Shown: positions 25,106-35,699 of the stretch, in pieces
Layout of the letters: the number at the start of each line of letters is the position of its first letter
How positions within the stretch are numbered: position 1 is the stretch's first letter
NCBI RefSeq assembly: GCF_018873765.1
Contig: NC_057924.1
Span: 5,580,001 to 5,644,000 of the forward strand
Length of the DNA: 64,000 bases
From: Telopea speciosissima
Lineage: Eukaryota > Streptophyta > Magnoliopsida > Proteales > Proteaceae
Direction: 5' to 3'
Position numbers and translations under genes: made by a program
The notes under the pieces: generated by a model
Told to the model about the DNA's origin: nothing
Databases searched by the model: none
The model's input: only the letters and a program-made list of their open reading frames with translations

Positions 25106-27578
25106 ATTATTCTTCGTTGAAAACCCTTCCCAATTTTTATAGGGAGAATGTTCTCTGTGCCGCAGCACAGGCTGCACCCAAGCACATGGGCCTGCCACTC
25201 AAGGGGCCATTGTGGTCATTGCGCCCACCCCCATCTGCCTGGGTGCAGTATGCGCTGCGGCACGGAGAACAGCGCCCCATTTTTATGATAAGAGGAAAAA
25301 AACGCTATCCGCCTTTGATCTGAGAGTGGACCGGGTTCGTGGATCGAAAGCAATCAGGCGAGTGGCACGTGCCATCGACGACTCCCCTGGAGTCTCTGAG
25401 AATCTTCTTCCATTAATAAAAGTTCTACAAATTCCCCTTCGTTTAGAGAGAACGCAGCCATGGCTTCCGTTCTGGTTAACGGTATTTCGCGCTTTTCTCC
25501 CGAGTCACCACTTGAAACAACGATACCACTGAAATCCTCTTCTCATAAGCTACAATCACTGAAAACCCTTAATCGAAAATTCATTAGTTCTTCGAGGCGC
25601 TTGAAGGTCCGGGCAGATCTCGAATCCATATCTATCCCTTCTGATCGAGCTTCGGCAACGGGTAAGACCTTATCCGATGATCCAATACAAAAATTTCTTA
25701 AAAGGGATTACAAATGGGGTTTTGTTTCGGATTTCGAATCGTTTTTGATCCCGAAAGGGCTTACGGAGGAGACGGTTCGATTGATTTCTTCAACAAAGGA
25801 TGAACCAGATTGGATGCTTCTATATAGGTTGGAAGCTTACCAGAAATTCCTTAAAATGAAGGAACCCAAGTGGTCGGACAATGAATACCCTACTATTGAT
25901 TTCCAGGACTTTTGTTATTACTCGGAACCAAAGAAGAAACCTACGCTGAACAGCATCGATGAGGCTGACCCAGAGCTTCTTAGGTATTTTGAGAAGTTAG
26001 GAATTCCACTGAATGAACAGAATCGATTAGCTAATGTTGCTGTTGATGCCGTCCTCGACAGCGTCTCCATCGCTACGACCCACCGGGCGACTTTAGGAGA
26101 GGCTGGTGTGATTTTCTGTTCCATATCGGAAGCAATTAGGGAGCACTCGGATTTGGTCAGGAAATTTTTAAGCAAAGTGGTTCCTCCAGAGGATAATTAC
26201 TTTGCGGCTCTGAATTCTGCGGTTTTCAGTGATGGATCATTCTGTTACATCCCCAAGAATACAAAGTGCCCGATGCCCGTCTCCACTTATTTTCGGATTA
26301 ATGCATTGGAGACAGGGCAGTTTGAGAGAACATTGATAGTTGCTGACGAAGGGAGCTTTGTAGAGTACTTGGAGGGTTGTACGGCTCCTTCTTACGACAA
26401 GAATCAGCTCCATGCTGCTGTGGTGGAGCTGTACTGCATGGAGGGTGCAGAGATTAAGTATCCCACCGTGCAGAATTGGTGTGCTGGGGATGAGGAGGGG
26501 TGTGGTGGGATTTATAATTTCGTCACTAAAATGGGTATCTGTGCCTGAGCTCGCTCTAAGATCTCATGGACACAGGTGGAGACAGGATCCGCCATTACAT
26601 GGAAGTACCCAAGTGTTGTTTTGGAAGGTGATGGTACGGTGGGAGAGTTCTATTCTGTAGCATTGACAAATAACCATCAGCAGGCAGATACAGGAACAAA
26701 GATGATACACAAGGGGAAGAACACAAGAAGTGGGATAGTCTCAAAGAGAATTTCTGCTGGTCAATCAAGAAATTGTTATAGAGGGCTTGTTCAGGTGCAG
26801 TCAAAGGCAGAGAATGCCCGGTACTCCTCACAATGTGATTCAATGCTTATTGGTGATAATGCAGCTGCCAACACTTATCCTTAAATCAAGGTACTTTTCA
26901 GTCACTCCCTGGTTTATTCATCTTTATATGTATATTGAGTGGCTACCTATGTTTGCACTTATCACCAGTTATTATACAATTAAATCCTCCTCACCTTTCA
27001 TATTCAATGCACCATTGCTGTTTTTTCTAATGGTATTTCAGTTTGGCCTAAGTGCTGAAGTCTCAGGGATGATTTTCTCCTAAATACTGTATAATTGAGG
27101 ATGGAGGAAATTTTGTCCTTTGGGACACTTTTTTTTTGGGGACTTATATCTGCTTCTTCCTTAAATTGTTTGACATGACTATATGGAATGATAGCCATGC
27201 AGTAGAAAAGATGAAAACATTGAGGACTTCTTGTTATGATGTAAGGAATCCAAGATATCATTCATTTAAGAGAAATATATAAAAAGTGTGTTTTGGAAAG
27301 ACCTGTACTGCAGGAATGAACTACTTACCTGGGGTGTACCTAAGGTTGCATGTGCATGTTGTGGGTTTTTCTTAGCTTATTGGATTGTAATAGTACATCT
27401 GCTTGGGAAGGTGGAGTGAGATTGTTACTTTGATTACACTTTGAAAAGGAGGTATATGTTCCTATAACATCATCATTTGGGATTGTTTTATACTTTCGTA
27501 GCACATCACAACTTGATGGAAAGTGCTTAAAGAAAGATAGAACATACCCAATACATTCGGGATGCTACATCCTTGAAA

Positions 27579-27742
27579 GGGCGTACCCAGTGCATGAGGC
27601 TCCCGCCACTGTGGGTTCTGTGGAGGGTCTTAATGTATGCAGCCTGACCCCTGCTTTCACAGAGAGGCTGTTTCAAGACTCAAACTCGCGACCACTTGGT
27701 CACAATGGAGCAACCAGTACCGTTGCGCCGAGGCCTGCCTCC
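27579..27742 (-). mobile_element. Full-length Au-like SINE with 17-bp target duplication
   Basis: The minus strand begins at the A-box side (GGCAGGCCTCGGCGCAACGG) and carries a degraded B box (GCGAGTTTGAGTC on the minus strand). It ends at GGGTACGCCC. The direct repeat ATGCTACATCCTTGAAA lies at 27562-27578 and 27743-27759, a perfect 17-bp target duplication. It is inserted in the sufB intron. The body matches the Au SINE family. Confidence 0.92.
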
Positions 27743-27961
27743 ATGCTACATCCTTGAAAAAGGAATCTATCTAGATTGATTTTTCTCCGTGTTTAACTTT
27801 CCTGTGTACATCGACTCCCTGCCAATGTTGTTGAGAAGTTGGCAATTTGAACTTGGTTTATCCCATTCCCATATGGTAAGAGGTCCGTCATATTTTGATG
27901 TGACGTTGTGAACTATCATGATCCCCTTCTTCTTGTGGAATTTTCTATATTACCAGGGGAG

Positions 27962-28230
27962 AGTGTACCTTAAGTTTCCACTCTTTAAGCTTCTCTCATT
28001 CAAGCTTTTGGATCTTCACAAGCTCAATGCTGACTACCTGGGCTCTGTGCACACAAATGATGTACATGAGGATGGTTATATAACCAGTTATTGGTCTCAC
28101 CTTAAGTTCCACTCTTTAAGCTTCTCTTATTCAAGCTTTTGGATCTTCACAAGCTCAATGCTGACTACCTGGGTTCTGTGCACACAAATGATGTACATGA
28201 TGATGGTTATATAACCAGTTATTGGTCTCA
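27962..28230. repeat. Direct duplication of about 131 bp in the sufB intron
   Basis: Two adjacent copies contain CCACTCTTTAAGCTTCTC, TGGATCTTCACAAGCTCAAT, CACACAAATGATGTACATGA and AACCAGTTATTGGTCTCA. They differ at only a few sites, so the duplication is fairly young. Confidence 0.9.
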
Positions 28231-28774
28231 TCTAAGAGATAAATTTTGGTAGACAATCAAACTGATTTAGTGACTCTAGCTTTTTCTAGACGTGGATTTC
28301 TATCTTCTTGTAATGTCCTATAATGATTGGGATCATCCAACCTGGTCGAATTTTGTTGCTGGAGTACTTAGTTCATTGGTGTAATTTAAGACAGGTTATA
28401 ACATGTTGATGTGTTGTTTTCTGGTTCCTTTTTTTCAGTTATCCTGGGAATTTTGTATTGACCAAGGTAAATTGAATTGTTTCTAGAAGTATGAACTTTT
28501 GTAGTAACCTCCTATGCTTGTGCTTAGTTGTTGATTGACCCCATGGTTGAAACAGGTGAAGAACCCCACAGCTCGTGTTGAACATGAGGCTAGTACCTCC
28601 AAAATTGGTGAAGATCACCTATTCTACTTTCAGCAAAGGGGCATTGACCATGAAAGAGCCATGAGAGCCATGATTTCTGGGTTCTGTAGCGATGTCTTTG
28701 ACATGCTTCCTGACGAGTTTGGTGCTGATGTGAACCAGCTGATGAGCTTGAAGCTTGAGGGATCAGTTGGTTAA

Positions 28775-30063
28775 GATTGACTATGGCCAGACACAGTTTC
28801 TGTACTCGATAGATTTTTCACTTTGGAGAAGAAAATAAGACACTCAGTAGGTGTTCATTAAATATGTAAAGAATGGAATGAAAATGATTCTAGATATGGT
28901 GTTTGTAAGTTGATCTCTTTAATATTGGTGTAACATTAAGCTGTTACCTGGCGTTTACCAATTATTGTAAATTATTTGCACTGGATGACATGGGAAAACT
29001 TTGCAATTCTTTTTTCTTGTATTGTTAATTAATTGTGTATATGAAGGCTTGATATTTCTTCCTGGATGGTGGTTGCCTTGAACCCTGAACTGACGTGACA
29101 AGGTGTCTTAAATCACGTGGAAACTGATGTGGCAGATGTAGTTCTGGCATCTCTCCATTTCTAAGAACTGGGGATACTCCAGTTAAGTGAAGGAGAGTGA
29201 AACAATGTAATCTTGATTCAGTTTAACAGGCTAAATAAAGAAGTTCATAAAAAGCCTCTAAACTAAACACTTTTAAAGTATCTGTAGAATAACAAAAAGC
29301 AACTGAAAAACTTCCCTGGCTCTACTCTAATAACCTTCTTTCTTGACCTGCTTGCTTTTGATGTTCGTGAACTAAGTGCTGCTATTGTGAGTGGAGATGA
29401 AGTACGCTCAAGGTTCTGCTTCTGCTTCTGCAAGTTTTCATGGGTTTTCGTTGCTCAATTCATGGGAGAGAGCTCTTCCTAGGTACCATTGTCTTGGATT
29501 TCTTATTAGTTGTCTTCAAGTACTGTTTTTTTCAGACAAATTGATGATATCAGGTTATTAAACTGGCTGAAATCCAAGGCACTTGTAATTGCGAATCAGA
29601 ATGTCCCTTGTATGACTGAACAATGTACTAGTTTGCCCCCTTTTTAATTTTATATATATATTTTTTTCACCAAAAATAAATAAATAAATAAATCAGGGTC
29701 GGGTCGGGCTGGGCCGGGCCAAGCTTAGCCCGAGACCTCAACCCTAATCCGACTCGATCTTGACTCAAGGCGAGAAATTTCCAACCCTAAGCTGCCCTCA
29801 GGGCCAAATATTTCAACCCAGGCCCTATTCGGGCTCAGGCGGGTCCGGGCCAACATGGCCAAACTTGCACCCCTATTGGGAACTAGCCTCCATTTTTCCA
29901 ATCTAAGAAGCCTTTTACTGTCTCAATTTCGGAAGCTTTGCATTCAACATTGTATAGTTTTTTTATCTCTAAAGGGTAGATTAGATGGAATCGTTAGCCG
30001 GTAGTCGATGATGGGATAGAGTGAGAGACAATATACAGCCGACACCACCCTTTATCTTCTTCA
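28775..30063. other. Spacer downstream of sufB copy 1
   Basis: This begins with the sufB 3' UTR. A short possible coding exon starts at 29394 (ATG; product beginning MKYAQGSASASASFHG and ending at a GTACC donor near 29480), but no continuation was found. The GC-rich repeat at 29697-29876 follows. Units 2 and 3 retain only the part to the right of the deletion joint at 29553-29557. Confidence 0.5.
29697..29876. repeat. GC-rich GGGTCGGGT/GGGCCGGG dispersed repeat, unit 1
   Basis: Follows an AAATAAATAAATAAAT tract with GGGTCGGGTCGGGCTGGGCC, then AGGGCCAAATATTTC, and ends TTGCACCCCTATTGGG. Reversed, the end reads AATAGGGGTGCAA, matching the start of the repeat at 19564. Equivalent copies occur in units 2 (39483-39664) and 3 (54437-54620). 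Confidence 0.65.
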
Positions 30064-30241
30064 GGAAAATTATCACCTCCAGTTTGCTGACCGGCCCAGT
30101 TCCCCAGTTCCTCTAATAGGGGGATGGTGGACCCCACCCGGGCAGAGTGTTTGGGCATGGGTAGAGAGGTCATTTCAGCCCCCCTTTGTAAGAGGAACTG
30201 GGGAACTGGGCCGGGCAGCCAACTGGAGGTGATAAAGATCC
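30064..30241. mobile_element. 178-bp MULE-like MITE, 9-bp target duplication
   Basis: The ends are long inverted repeats: left GGAAAATTATCACCTCCAGT, right (reversed) GGATCTTTATCACCTCCAGT, and both arms continue with GGCCCAGTTCCCCAGTTCC. TCTTCTTCA is duplicated at 30055-30063 and 30242-30250. Units 2 and 3 have the empty site with one TTTTCTTCA. It is clearly a post-duplication insertion in unit 1. Confidence 0.92.
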
Positions 30242-30297
30242 TCTTCTTCAACTCTCTAATTTTTTGTTGGATAAGTAAATCATATTAAAAGAAGAAA

Positions 30298-30332
<35 letters not shown>

Positions 30333-30947
30333 CTAAAAAAGGGAAAGCCACCTACAACCTCTTCAACTCTCTAATTCCCTCTTTTATGAAATGGAATTCA
30401 GTTTAGGAGTTGAAATAATTATAGAAAAACTACCCAACACTAACTCTTTCATTTTTTATTGAAACCTTTTTTGTGGATGAAACGAATATCCTGGAGTAGG
30501 TATTTGAAATTTGGGTTTGAAGACTTCACATCGACTTTCTTCATCCAACCATCAATTTCATAGCAAGAACAGATTGAAGGAATATGATAATAGGTTCTTC
30601 TAAATTTCCCCTCTTTCAATATTGGGAAAAAATGTTTTAGTTTCAATTGTGTTTTCCTTAAACCCTAACCGACTTGGGGAAAAAAATTTTCAATTTCAAA
30701 CCCTAAATTATTTTGGAAAATGAGGATAATTTGGTCATTGTATTCTTTAATTTTGATGAGTTTTTATCAGAATGACATTTTGATCATTAGATTCACTGAA
30801 ACTAATGTAACATCCTAAATTAACGGACTGGACCAAAGTGCTACACTGTTTTGAAAGTAGGGAGGAGTATATAATTTGAAAAGTTGTGGGGAGTAATTAG
30901 ACAAATGAGCATTTTCAAAGGGGTATTTATAAAAAACCCAAAAAAAA

Positions 30948-32698
30948 GGATTTTTTACAATTACCACCCCAAAAACTTTGATATCTACTATTACCCCCTT
31001 AAAAACTTTCAAACAACTGCTACCCTCGCCTATTGCATACTAATAACTAACTGCCCCCACCGTTACATACCCGTAACAGAGGGGGTTAGTCGTGAGAGTG
31101 TGTCATTGTCATGAATTTTTTAAGACCAAAATACCCTTATGTCAAAACGAAATAAAACAAATCTTCAAATGGGACCCTTCCTCTTCACTTCCTCTTCACT
31201 TCACCTGTTGTAGCAAACCGGATTGGTTTTTTTTTTTTTTCAATTCTATTAAACCTTTCAAAGGATAGGTTGCAGCGAAAGAAGAAGAAGAGCGATGGGC
31301 AATGAAAGGAGCGGGTTGCAGGGAAAGAAGAAGAAGTGAGGAGGGAGTGAGTGAGGGTCAGGGGCGGTGGGTTGGGAGGATTTGAGTTGTAGGGAAAGGA
31401 GGAGGAGAAATAAAAAAATGGGTTTGTATTTCGAATAAAAAACAAAACCATGGAGAGAGAAGTTAGAGATAGGAAGAATAGTGAGGGTTCTTCGTCTTCT
31501 TCGCAGAGGGGTTGGGGCAGTTTTAGATTTTTAGTGTAGCTTTGCTCCACTCTTACTATTGCTGCTCGTCACTCAGCTGCTTTGCCATGTTTCGACTTCC
31601 GACTTCAGATACACACATGAATCGCCCAACTAGTGGTCGTCTCTGTCGTGAGTCACAAAATAGAGCTGATTCGTATTCATGTATGCAAAAGAAAAGTTCT
31701 TCATATCCCATTAGACGCAGAATCGTTTCTTATTGTTTCTTTTTCAAGATCAAAGAACTCCCACTCGACAGAGATTGATTCGGTTATTATGGGCCAAGAA
31801 CAAGGGTGGTCACAAATTGAGGGCCAAGGTATTGGGTTTCCATCGATTTCGGCGGTGCTGCCTACTCTTGGAGGTGGGGCGAGGTTCCAGGGGGGATTGG
31901 GAGGAAGAAAAGGGGGTGAGCAGGATTGCAAGAGAGGATTTGAGGAACCATGACAGCTACTTCAAAATTGGTCTTGGTAAGGGATTTGAGGATTTCAGGT
32001 TCTGGTTTGTAGAGGAGAAAGAAGAAGGCGGGTGGTGTTTCTTCTTCTTCTTCTTCTTCCCTTGCACATGAACTCTCATTCGTCTCCCATCATACCGCAT
32101 CTGGTTTCCACTGGCATCAATCGCATAGAAGAAACTATCTTCTCCAAACGCTGCAGAGATTAGAGGTCGATTTCTATTTTATTCCTCTGTTAACCTCTAA
32201 TTTTAATTCAGGGTTTTGAGCTTTCCTGAATCTGAATCCACCTTAACGTTTGAATTTTTTTTTTCAAACCCTAACTTCCTGAATCTGAATCCATGGAAAT
32301 GGATTTTGGTGGTTCTGTGTTTTTTTTGGCATGTTTATCTCATATGGCTTGATTTGAATCAATAAGAGTGGTTAATTTATCATTGGAGAGGTCATTTTTC
32401 AAACCCTAACTTCCTTCGCCGGAGAAGGAAGCCGACGATGTTCTTGTTCCTCCGATTTGCTGTAAGTGATGAAGTGAAGAGAGGAAGTGAAGAGGAAGGG
32501 TTTGGACAAGGGTATTTTGGTCATATATAATTCGTGACAACAGCATAATATCACTACTAATCCCTTCCGTTACGGGTCTGTAACGGTGGGGGTCATTTTG
32601 TCATTAGTATGCAATAGGGGAGGGTAACAGTTGTTTGAAAATTTTTGGAATGGTAATGGTAGATATAAAATATTTGGGGGTGGTAATTGTAAAAAGCC
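30948..32698. mobile_element. 1.75-kb MULE-like element with about 160-bp inverted ends
   Basis: The left end GGATTTTTTACAATTACCAC and the reversed right end GGCTTTTTACAATTACCACC continue as near-matching inverted repeats for about 160 bp (shared CTATTGCATACTAAT and CCCCCACCGTTACA blocks). CAAAAAAAA flanks both sides (30939-30947, 32699-32707), a 9-bp target duplication although low in complexity. The interior has no transposase that I recognise, so it is non-autonomous. Units 2 and 3 have the uninterrupted site. It landed in the proximal promoter of F-box copy 1; its right end is about 145 bp before the ATG. Confidence 0.9.
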
Positions 32699-32756
32699 CA
32701 AAAAAAAAAAAGAAAAGAAAAGATAGAGTCCGTACAATTTGGCTAGAATTGCTTCT

Positions 32757-32770
32757 TCCTTTATAAATTA
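32757..32770 (+). promoter_or_regulatory. TATA box of F-box copy 1
   Basis: CTTCCTTTATAAATTAG lies about 75-85 bp before the ATG. It is conserved at 40594 (unit 2) and 55512 (unit 3). Confidence 0.6.
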
Positions 32771-32843
32771 GAGAAGATCGATAACCAGAGAACAGCAATC
32801 ACACTCCTAATACCCACAATCGAGGAAAACAGGCAGTTGAAAC

Positions 32844-34415
32844 ATGGAGAAAAAGAACACAATGACCCATCGATTGCTCTCTCGTCTGCACTCGTCCAAC
32901 TTTCCCGACGAGTGCCTGGGGTACATATTCAACTTCCTGGGCTTCCTCGACCGTGAAAGCTGCTCTCTTGTCTGTCGCCGTTGGCTCCGCGTCGAGGGTC
33001 AGAGCCGACATCGCATCTCCCTCGAGGCCAAATCCGATCTCCTCCCCGACATCCCCTCTCTCTTCACTCGATTCGATGCCTTCACCACACTTGCCCTAAA
33101 ATCCGGCACCCCATGCCGATCCGTCCTCATCGGCGACGATGCTCTTGTTCTCATCTCTATCCACTGCCGTAACCTCACTCGCCTCAACCTCCATGCTTGC
33201 ACGGAGTTGACTGATGCAGGCATGGCCTCTTTCGCCGTCAACTGCAAGGGTTTAAAAGAGCTCTATTGCGATTTCTGCAACTTTGGTGCTAAAGGCATGA
33301 ACGCTGTCTTCGATCACTGTTCCTCCCTCGAAGAGCTCTCCGTCGAGTGTCTTGGCGGCCTTACTGACAGTTGTGCTACCATGCCTATCGGACCAGGTGT
33401 CGCTGCTTACTCTCTTAAGACCATCTGCATAAAGGAGCAGCTTTATAACGGCCAGTGCTTCGGACCGCTGATTGTCGGCTCCAAAAATCTCAGGACCTTG
33501 AAGATCTCCCGCTGCTCTGGGGATTGGGATAAGCTCTTCGAAGCCATAGTAGAACGAGTCACCGGTCTGGTTGAGATCCATCTGGAGACAATCCCAATAA
33601 GCGATGCCGCCCTTGTCTCTATCTCTAATTGCTTGGATTTGGAGATCTTGCACCTTGTCGAGACTACCAATTGCACGAATGCGGGGCTTGTGTCCATCGC
33701 TGATCACTGCAAGCTCCTAAGGGAACTCCACCTTCATAGCTGGAAGGCCGGTTATGGTATAGGTGATGAGGGCCTTACTGCCATTGCCAAACGGTGCCAT
33801 GACCTTGAGGAATTGATTATCTTTGGTGCCAATCCTACTTCTTTGAGCTTGGGTCTGCTCGCTGCCAATTGCCAGAATTTGGAGCGCTTAGCACTATGTT
33901 GGTGTGACACGTTAGGTGACACCGAGATTTCGTGCATTGCTGCTAAATGCATCGCATTGAAGAATCTCTGTATCATGGGCTGCCGTATCACCGATGATGG
34001 GCTGGAAGCGCTTTCTGGTGGCTGCCCTAATCCGGTCAAGGTGACGATGCGGTATTGCAAGAGTCTAACTCGTGATGGCACCGATCGGTTGAAGGCAGCT
34101 CGGGGTTCATTGGCTGTCAATTTGTTCAATCGCGAGAGCGATCCGTGTCCGTTTTGGGCCAATGTCAAGCTTTATTTCAAAACTCAAGTCACTTTTTCCC
34201 TGATATACCTGATAGTACTTACAATCGGTCGGTTTGGTCTGGGTTTCACTGGTTTCTGCATGAGAATGGGTGAATCCGAAACCAAAGCAATAAGGTTGTG
34301 TTTGGTTGAAGGTGTCAGACAAGTCGAATTCTTAAATTGGATTAGTTTCTTTAGAATCATAAAATATGTTCTTTTTATGATTTTCGAGTTAGTATCGATT
34401 TTATCATATAGATAA
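32844..34415 (+). CDS. F-box-LRR protein, VFB/SKIP2-like, copy 1 (extended C-terminus)
   Basis: This is an intronless 523-codon frame. The F-box lies at about residues 18-60 (PDECLGYIFNFLG, SCSLVCRRWLRVEGQSRHR), where such proteins contact SKP1/ASK. It is followed by a run of Cys-containing leucine-rich repeats with signatures such as CRNLTRLNLHACTELTDAGM, CKGLKELYC, GAKGMNAVFDHCSSLEELSV, and LYNGQCFGPLIVGSKNLRTL. These match plant VIER F-BOX/SKIP2 proteins, substrate receptors of SCF ubiquitin ligases. The N-terminus is shorter than the usual VFB leader by roughly 40 residues. One extra base near 34188, compared with copies 2 and 3, bypasses their stop and adds about 71 unrelated residues with hydrophobic stretches. 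The copy may therefore be altered or non-functional. Confidence 0.92.
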   Translation: MEKKNTMTHRLLSRLHSSNFPDECLGYIFNFLGFLDRESCSLVCRRWLRVEGQSRHRISLEAKSDLLPDIPSLFTRFDAFTTLALKSGTPCRSVLIGDDALVLISIHCRNLTRLNLHACTELTDAGMASFAVNCKGLKELYCDFCNFGAKGMNAVFDHCSSLEELSVECLGGLTDSCATMPIGPGVAAYSLKTICIKEQLYNGQCFGPLIVGSKNLRTLKISRCSGDWDKLFEAIVERVTGLVEIHLETIPISDAALVSISNCLDLEILHLVETTNCTNAGLVSIADHCKLLRELHLHSWKAGYGIGDEGLTAIAKRCHDLEELIIFGANPTSLSLGLLAANCQNLERLALCWCDTLGDTEISCIAAKCIALKNLCIMGCRITDDGLEALSGGCPNPVKVTMRYCKSLTRDGTDRLKAARGSLAVNLFNRESDPCPFWANVKLYFKTQVTFSLIYLIVLTIGRFGLGFTGFCMRMGESETKAIRLCLVEGVRQVEFLNWISFFRIIKYVLFMIFELVSILSYR

Positions 34416-34417
34416 GA

Positions 34418-34605
34418 TCAGTGAAACGGAGATGAAGATGTTGAGATGGATCAGTAACAAAACTAAGAAAGATAAAGTAAAGAGTGATCACATATTAGAG
34501 GCTAGAGCTGATTTGGGAGTAGGTCCGATACATGATAAGTTACGCGAACCTCGTTTGAGGTGGCATGACTATGTTGATCATCAAGAGGTGCTTACATCTT
34601 GCTAA
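34418..34605 (+). mobile_element. LINE 3' tail after F-box copy 1
   Basis: The + strand reads EMKMLRWISNKTKKDKVK, ARADLGVGPIHDKL and LRWHDYVDH. This is the conserved tail that follows reverse transcriptase in one class of plant non-LTR elements (EMRMLRWMxGxTRxDxIRN ... PIxDKLRExRLRWFGHV). It is present behind all three F-box copies, so it predates the amplification. Confidence 0.8.
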
Positions 34606-35416
34606 AATAGAATGATGCAGGACAATTTCAGACCCTGCTATTGATTGGGCTAACTAGACGTGAAACCAAAACTGCAGAAATATGAAGAACAAAAAGAAAA
34701 AGACGAGGGACTGTTAACCATAAACGACGGCAGGACTTGACTTTCAAACTACTATTAAGGTATAGGGGTCTAGGGTTTTTTGTTCAAATTTCAATGTTTG
34801 AATAATGTCGTAGTAGTGTTTCCTTTCAATCCTTTGTAGGTTTGTAAAAAAGGAGGAAGTTGAGGATGGCGGGATGTGAGAACTTTGAGTTCTTTGCTCA
34901 TAGAAAAGAAGAAATCCATGAACGACAGGGTAAAAGAAAAAGTAAGAACGAACAAACCAAAGTCGACTAGACTAGATTTTCCTTTCAAAAATTTCCCAAG
35001 TCGACCATGTTTATGTTTTTGGCAAAGGTATTCTTCTAATTGCCTCAATGGATATCATATTCTATTTAGTTTACTTCTTGTGTTATATCCTTATATGCCC
35101 TTGGCTTTCATTCTTCTCTACATCAAGTATCTCACTTTCTACATCTCTCTCATTCTCTACCATATTATTCGAAATATCTCTCTCTTATTTTATGCCTTAG
35201 TGTTGTTGGTGTGGTATTCTTGGTACATGATTAGGTAGTAACATCACACATAGTATTCTAAGACTATAATATCATGTGATTGATTCATTTGAGACTTCTT
35301 GAACTTGAATCAAACAATTATGCATGTTAATCATTGTTGTAAATGATCAAGTTCATATGATTAATTAGAAGTAGATAACTTTACATTTATCCCTTTGTAT
35401 TACTCAATTAATATAT

Positions 35417-35585
35417 GGTAAAAACTTTGTCCGGGAGTGTGGCCTACGCCAGCACTCCCATGAGTCTATCTCTCTCTCCTCGCCCATATGAAAAGACACC
35501 TCAGTCCCCTTGTTTTGAGGAGTAGAGAGATAGACAAATGGGAGTGCTGCCGTAGGCCACACTCCTGGACAGAAAACTACTTCCC
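35417..35585. mobile_element. 169-bp foldback MITE, 9-bp target duplication, unit 1
   Basis: Inverted arms: GTCCGGGAGTGTGGCCTACG on the left, and reversed GTCCAGGAGTGTGGCCTACG on the right. The outer ends are GGTAAAAACTTT and GGGAAGTAGTTTTCT. TTAATATAT is duplicated at 35408-35416 and 35586-35594. Relatives lie at 37736, 58132 and 58436. Confidence 0.9.
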
Positions 35586-35699
35586 TTAATATATTTAGCC
35601 TTACTTGGTTTCTTACAAAATCCAATTTGGGATGGTAGATACAAGAAAAGATGAAGGGGTTCCATGTGTAAGAATTGGTGTATTAACTACATTGCTAAA

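Larger units (their letters stand above)
26891..28555 (+). other. Intron of sufB copy 1
   Basis: The donor is AAG/GTACTT and the acceptor GAAACAG/GTG. It contains a SINE and a 130-bp direct duplication, listed separately. The first 300 bases are nearly identical to the unit 4 intron start at 63737. Confidence 0.85.
25460..28774 (+). pseudogene. SUFB: sufB copy 1 with two in-frame stops (plastid Fe-S scaffold SufB)
   Basis: SufB is the beta-helix scaffold subunit of the plastid SUF Fe-S assembly complex (SufBC2D). Exon 1 runs 25460-26890 and exon 2 28556-28774, ending KLEGSVG. The first ~45 residues look like a Ser/Arg-rich transit peptide. The frame stops at 26546-26548 (TGA where unit 4 has GGA) and again at 26882-26884 (TAA where unit 4 has TAC). 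Missense changes are clustered nearby: [12 protein letters not shown] in unit 4 reads [12 protein letters not shown] here, R to M before GICA, N to Y before SSQC. The open part covers 362 residues and lacks the QCDSMLIGD cysteine motif and the [12 protein letters not shown] region. Exon 2 itself is still intact. Loss of function is inferred; read-through or sequencing error is a less likely alternative because the two stops are independent. Confidence 0.88.

Noticed and set aside
24746-25120. Plus-strand 124-codon frame upstream of sufB copy 1
   Set aside because: It translates the two arms of a foldback MITE (repeated CPLQFPPIP), so it is not a gene.
31185-31550. Minus-strand frame of 121 codons
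   Set aside because: It lies inside the MULE-like element, is a low-complexity Ser/Phe/Pro-rich translation of GA-rich DNA, and resembles no family.
33252-33707. Minus-strand 151-codon frame opposite F-box copy 1 (also 41089-41544 and 56007-56462)
   Set aside because: It is the antisense shadow of the F-box-LRR coding sequence. Its conservation simply follows from duplication of the real gene.
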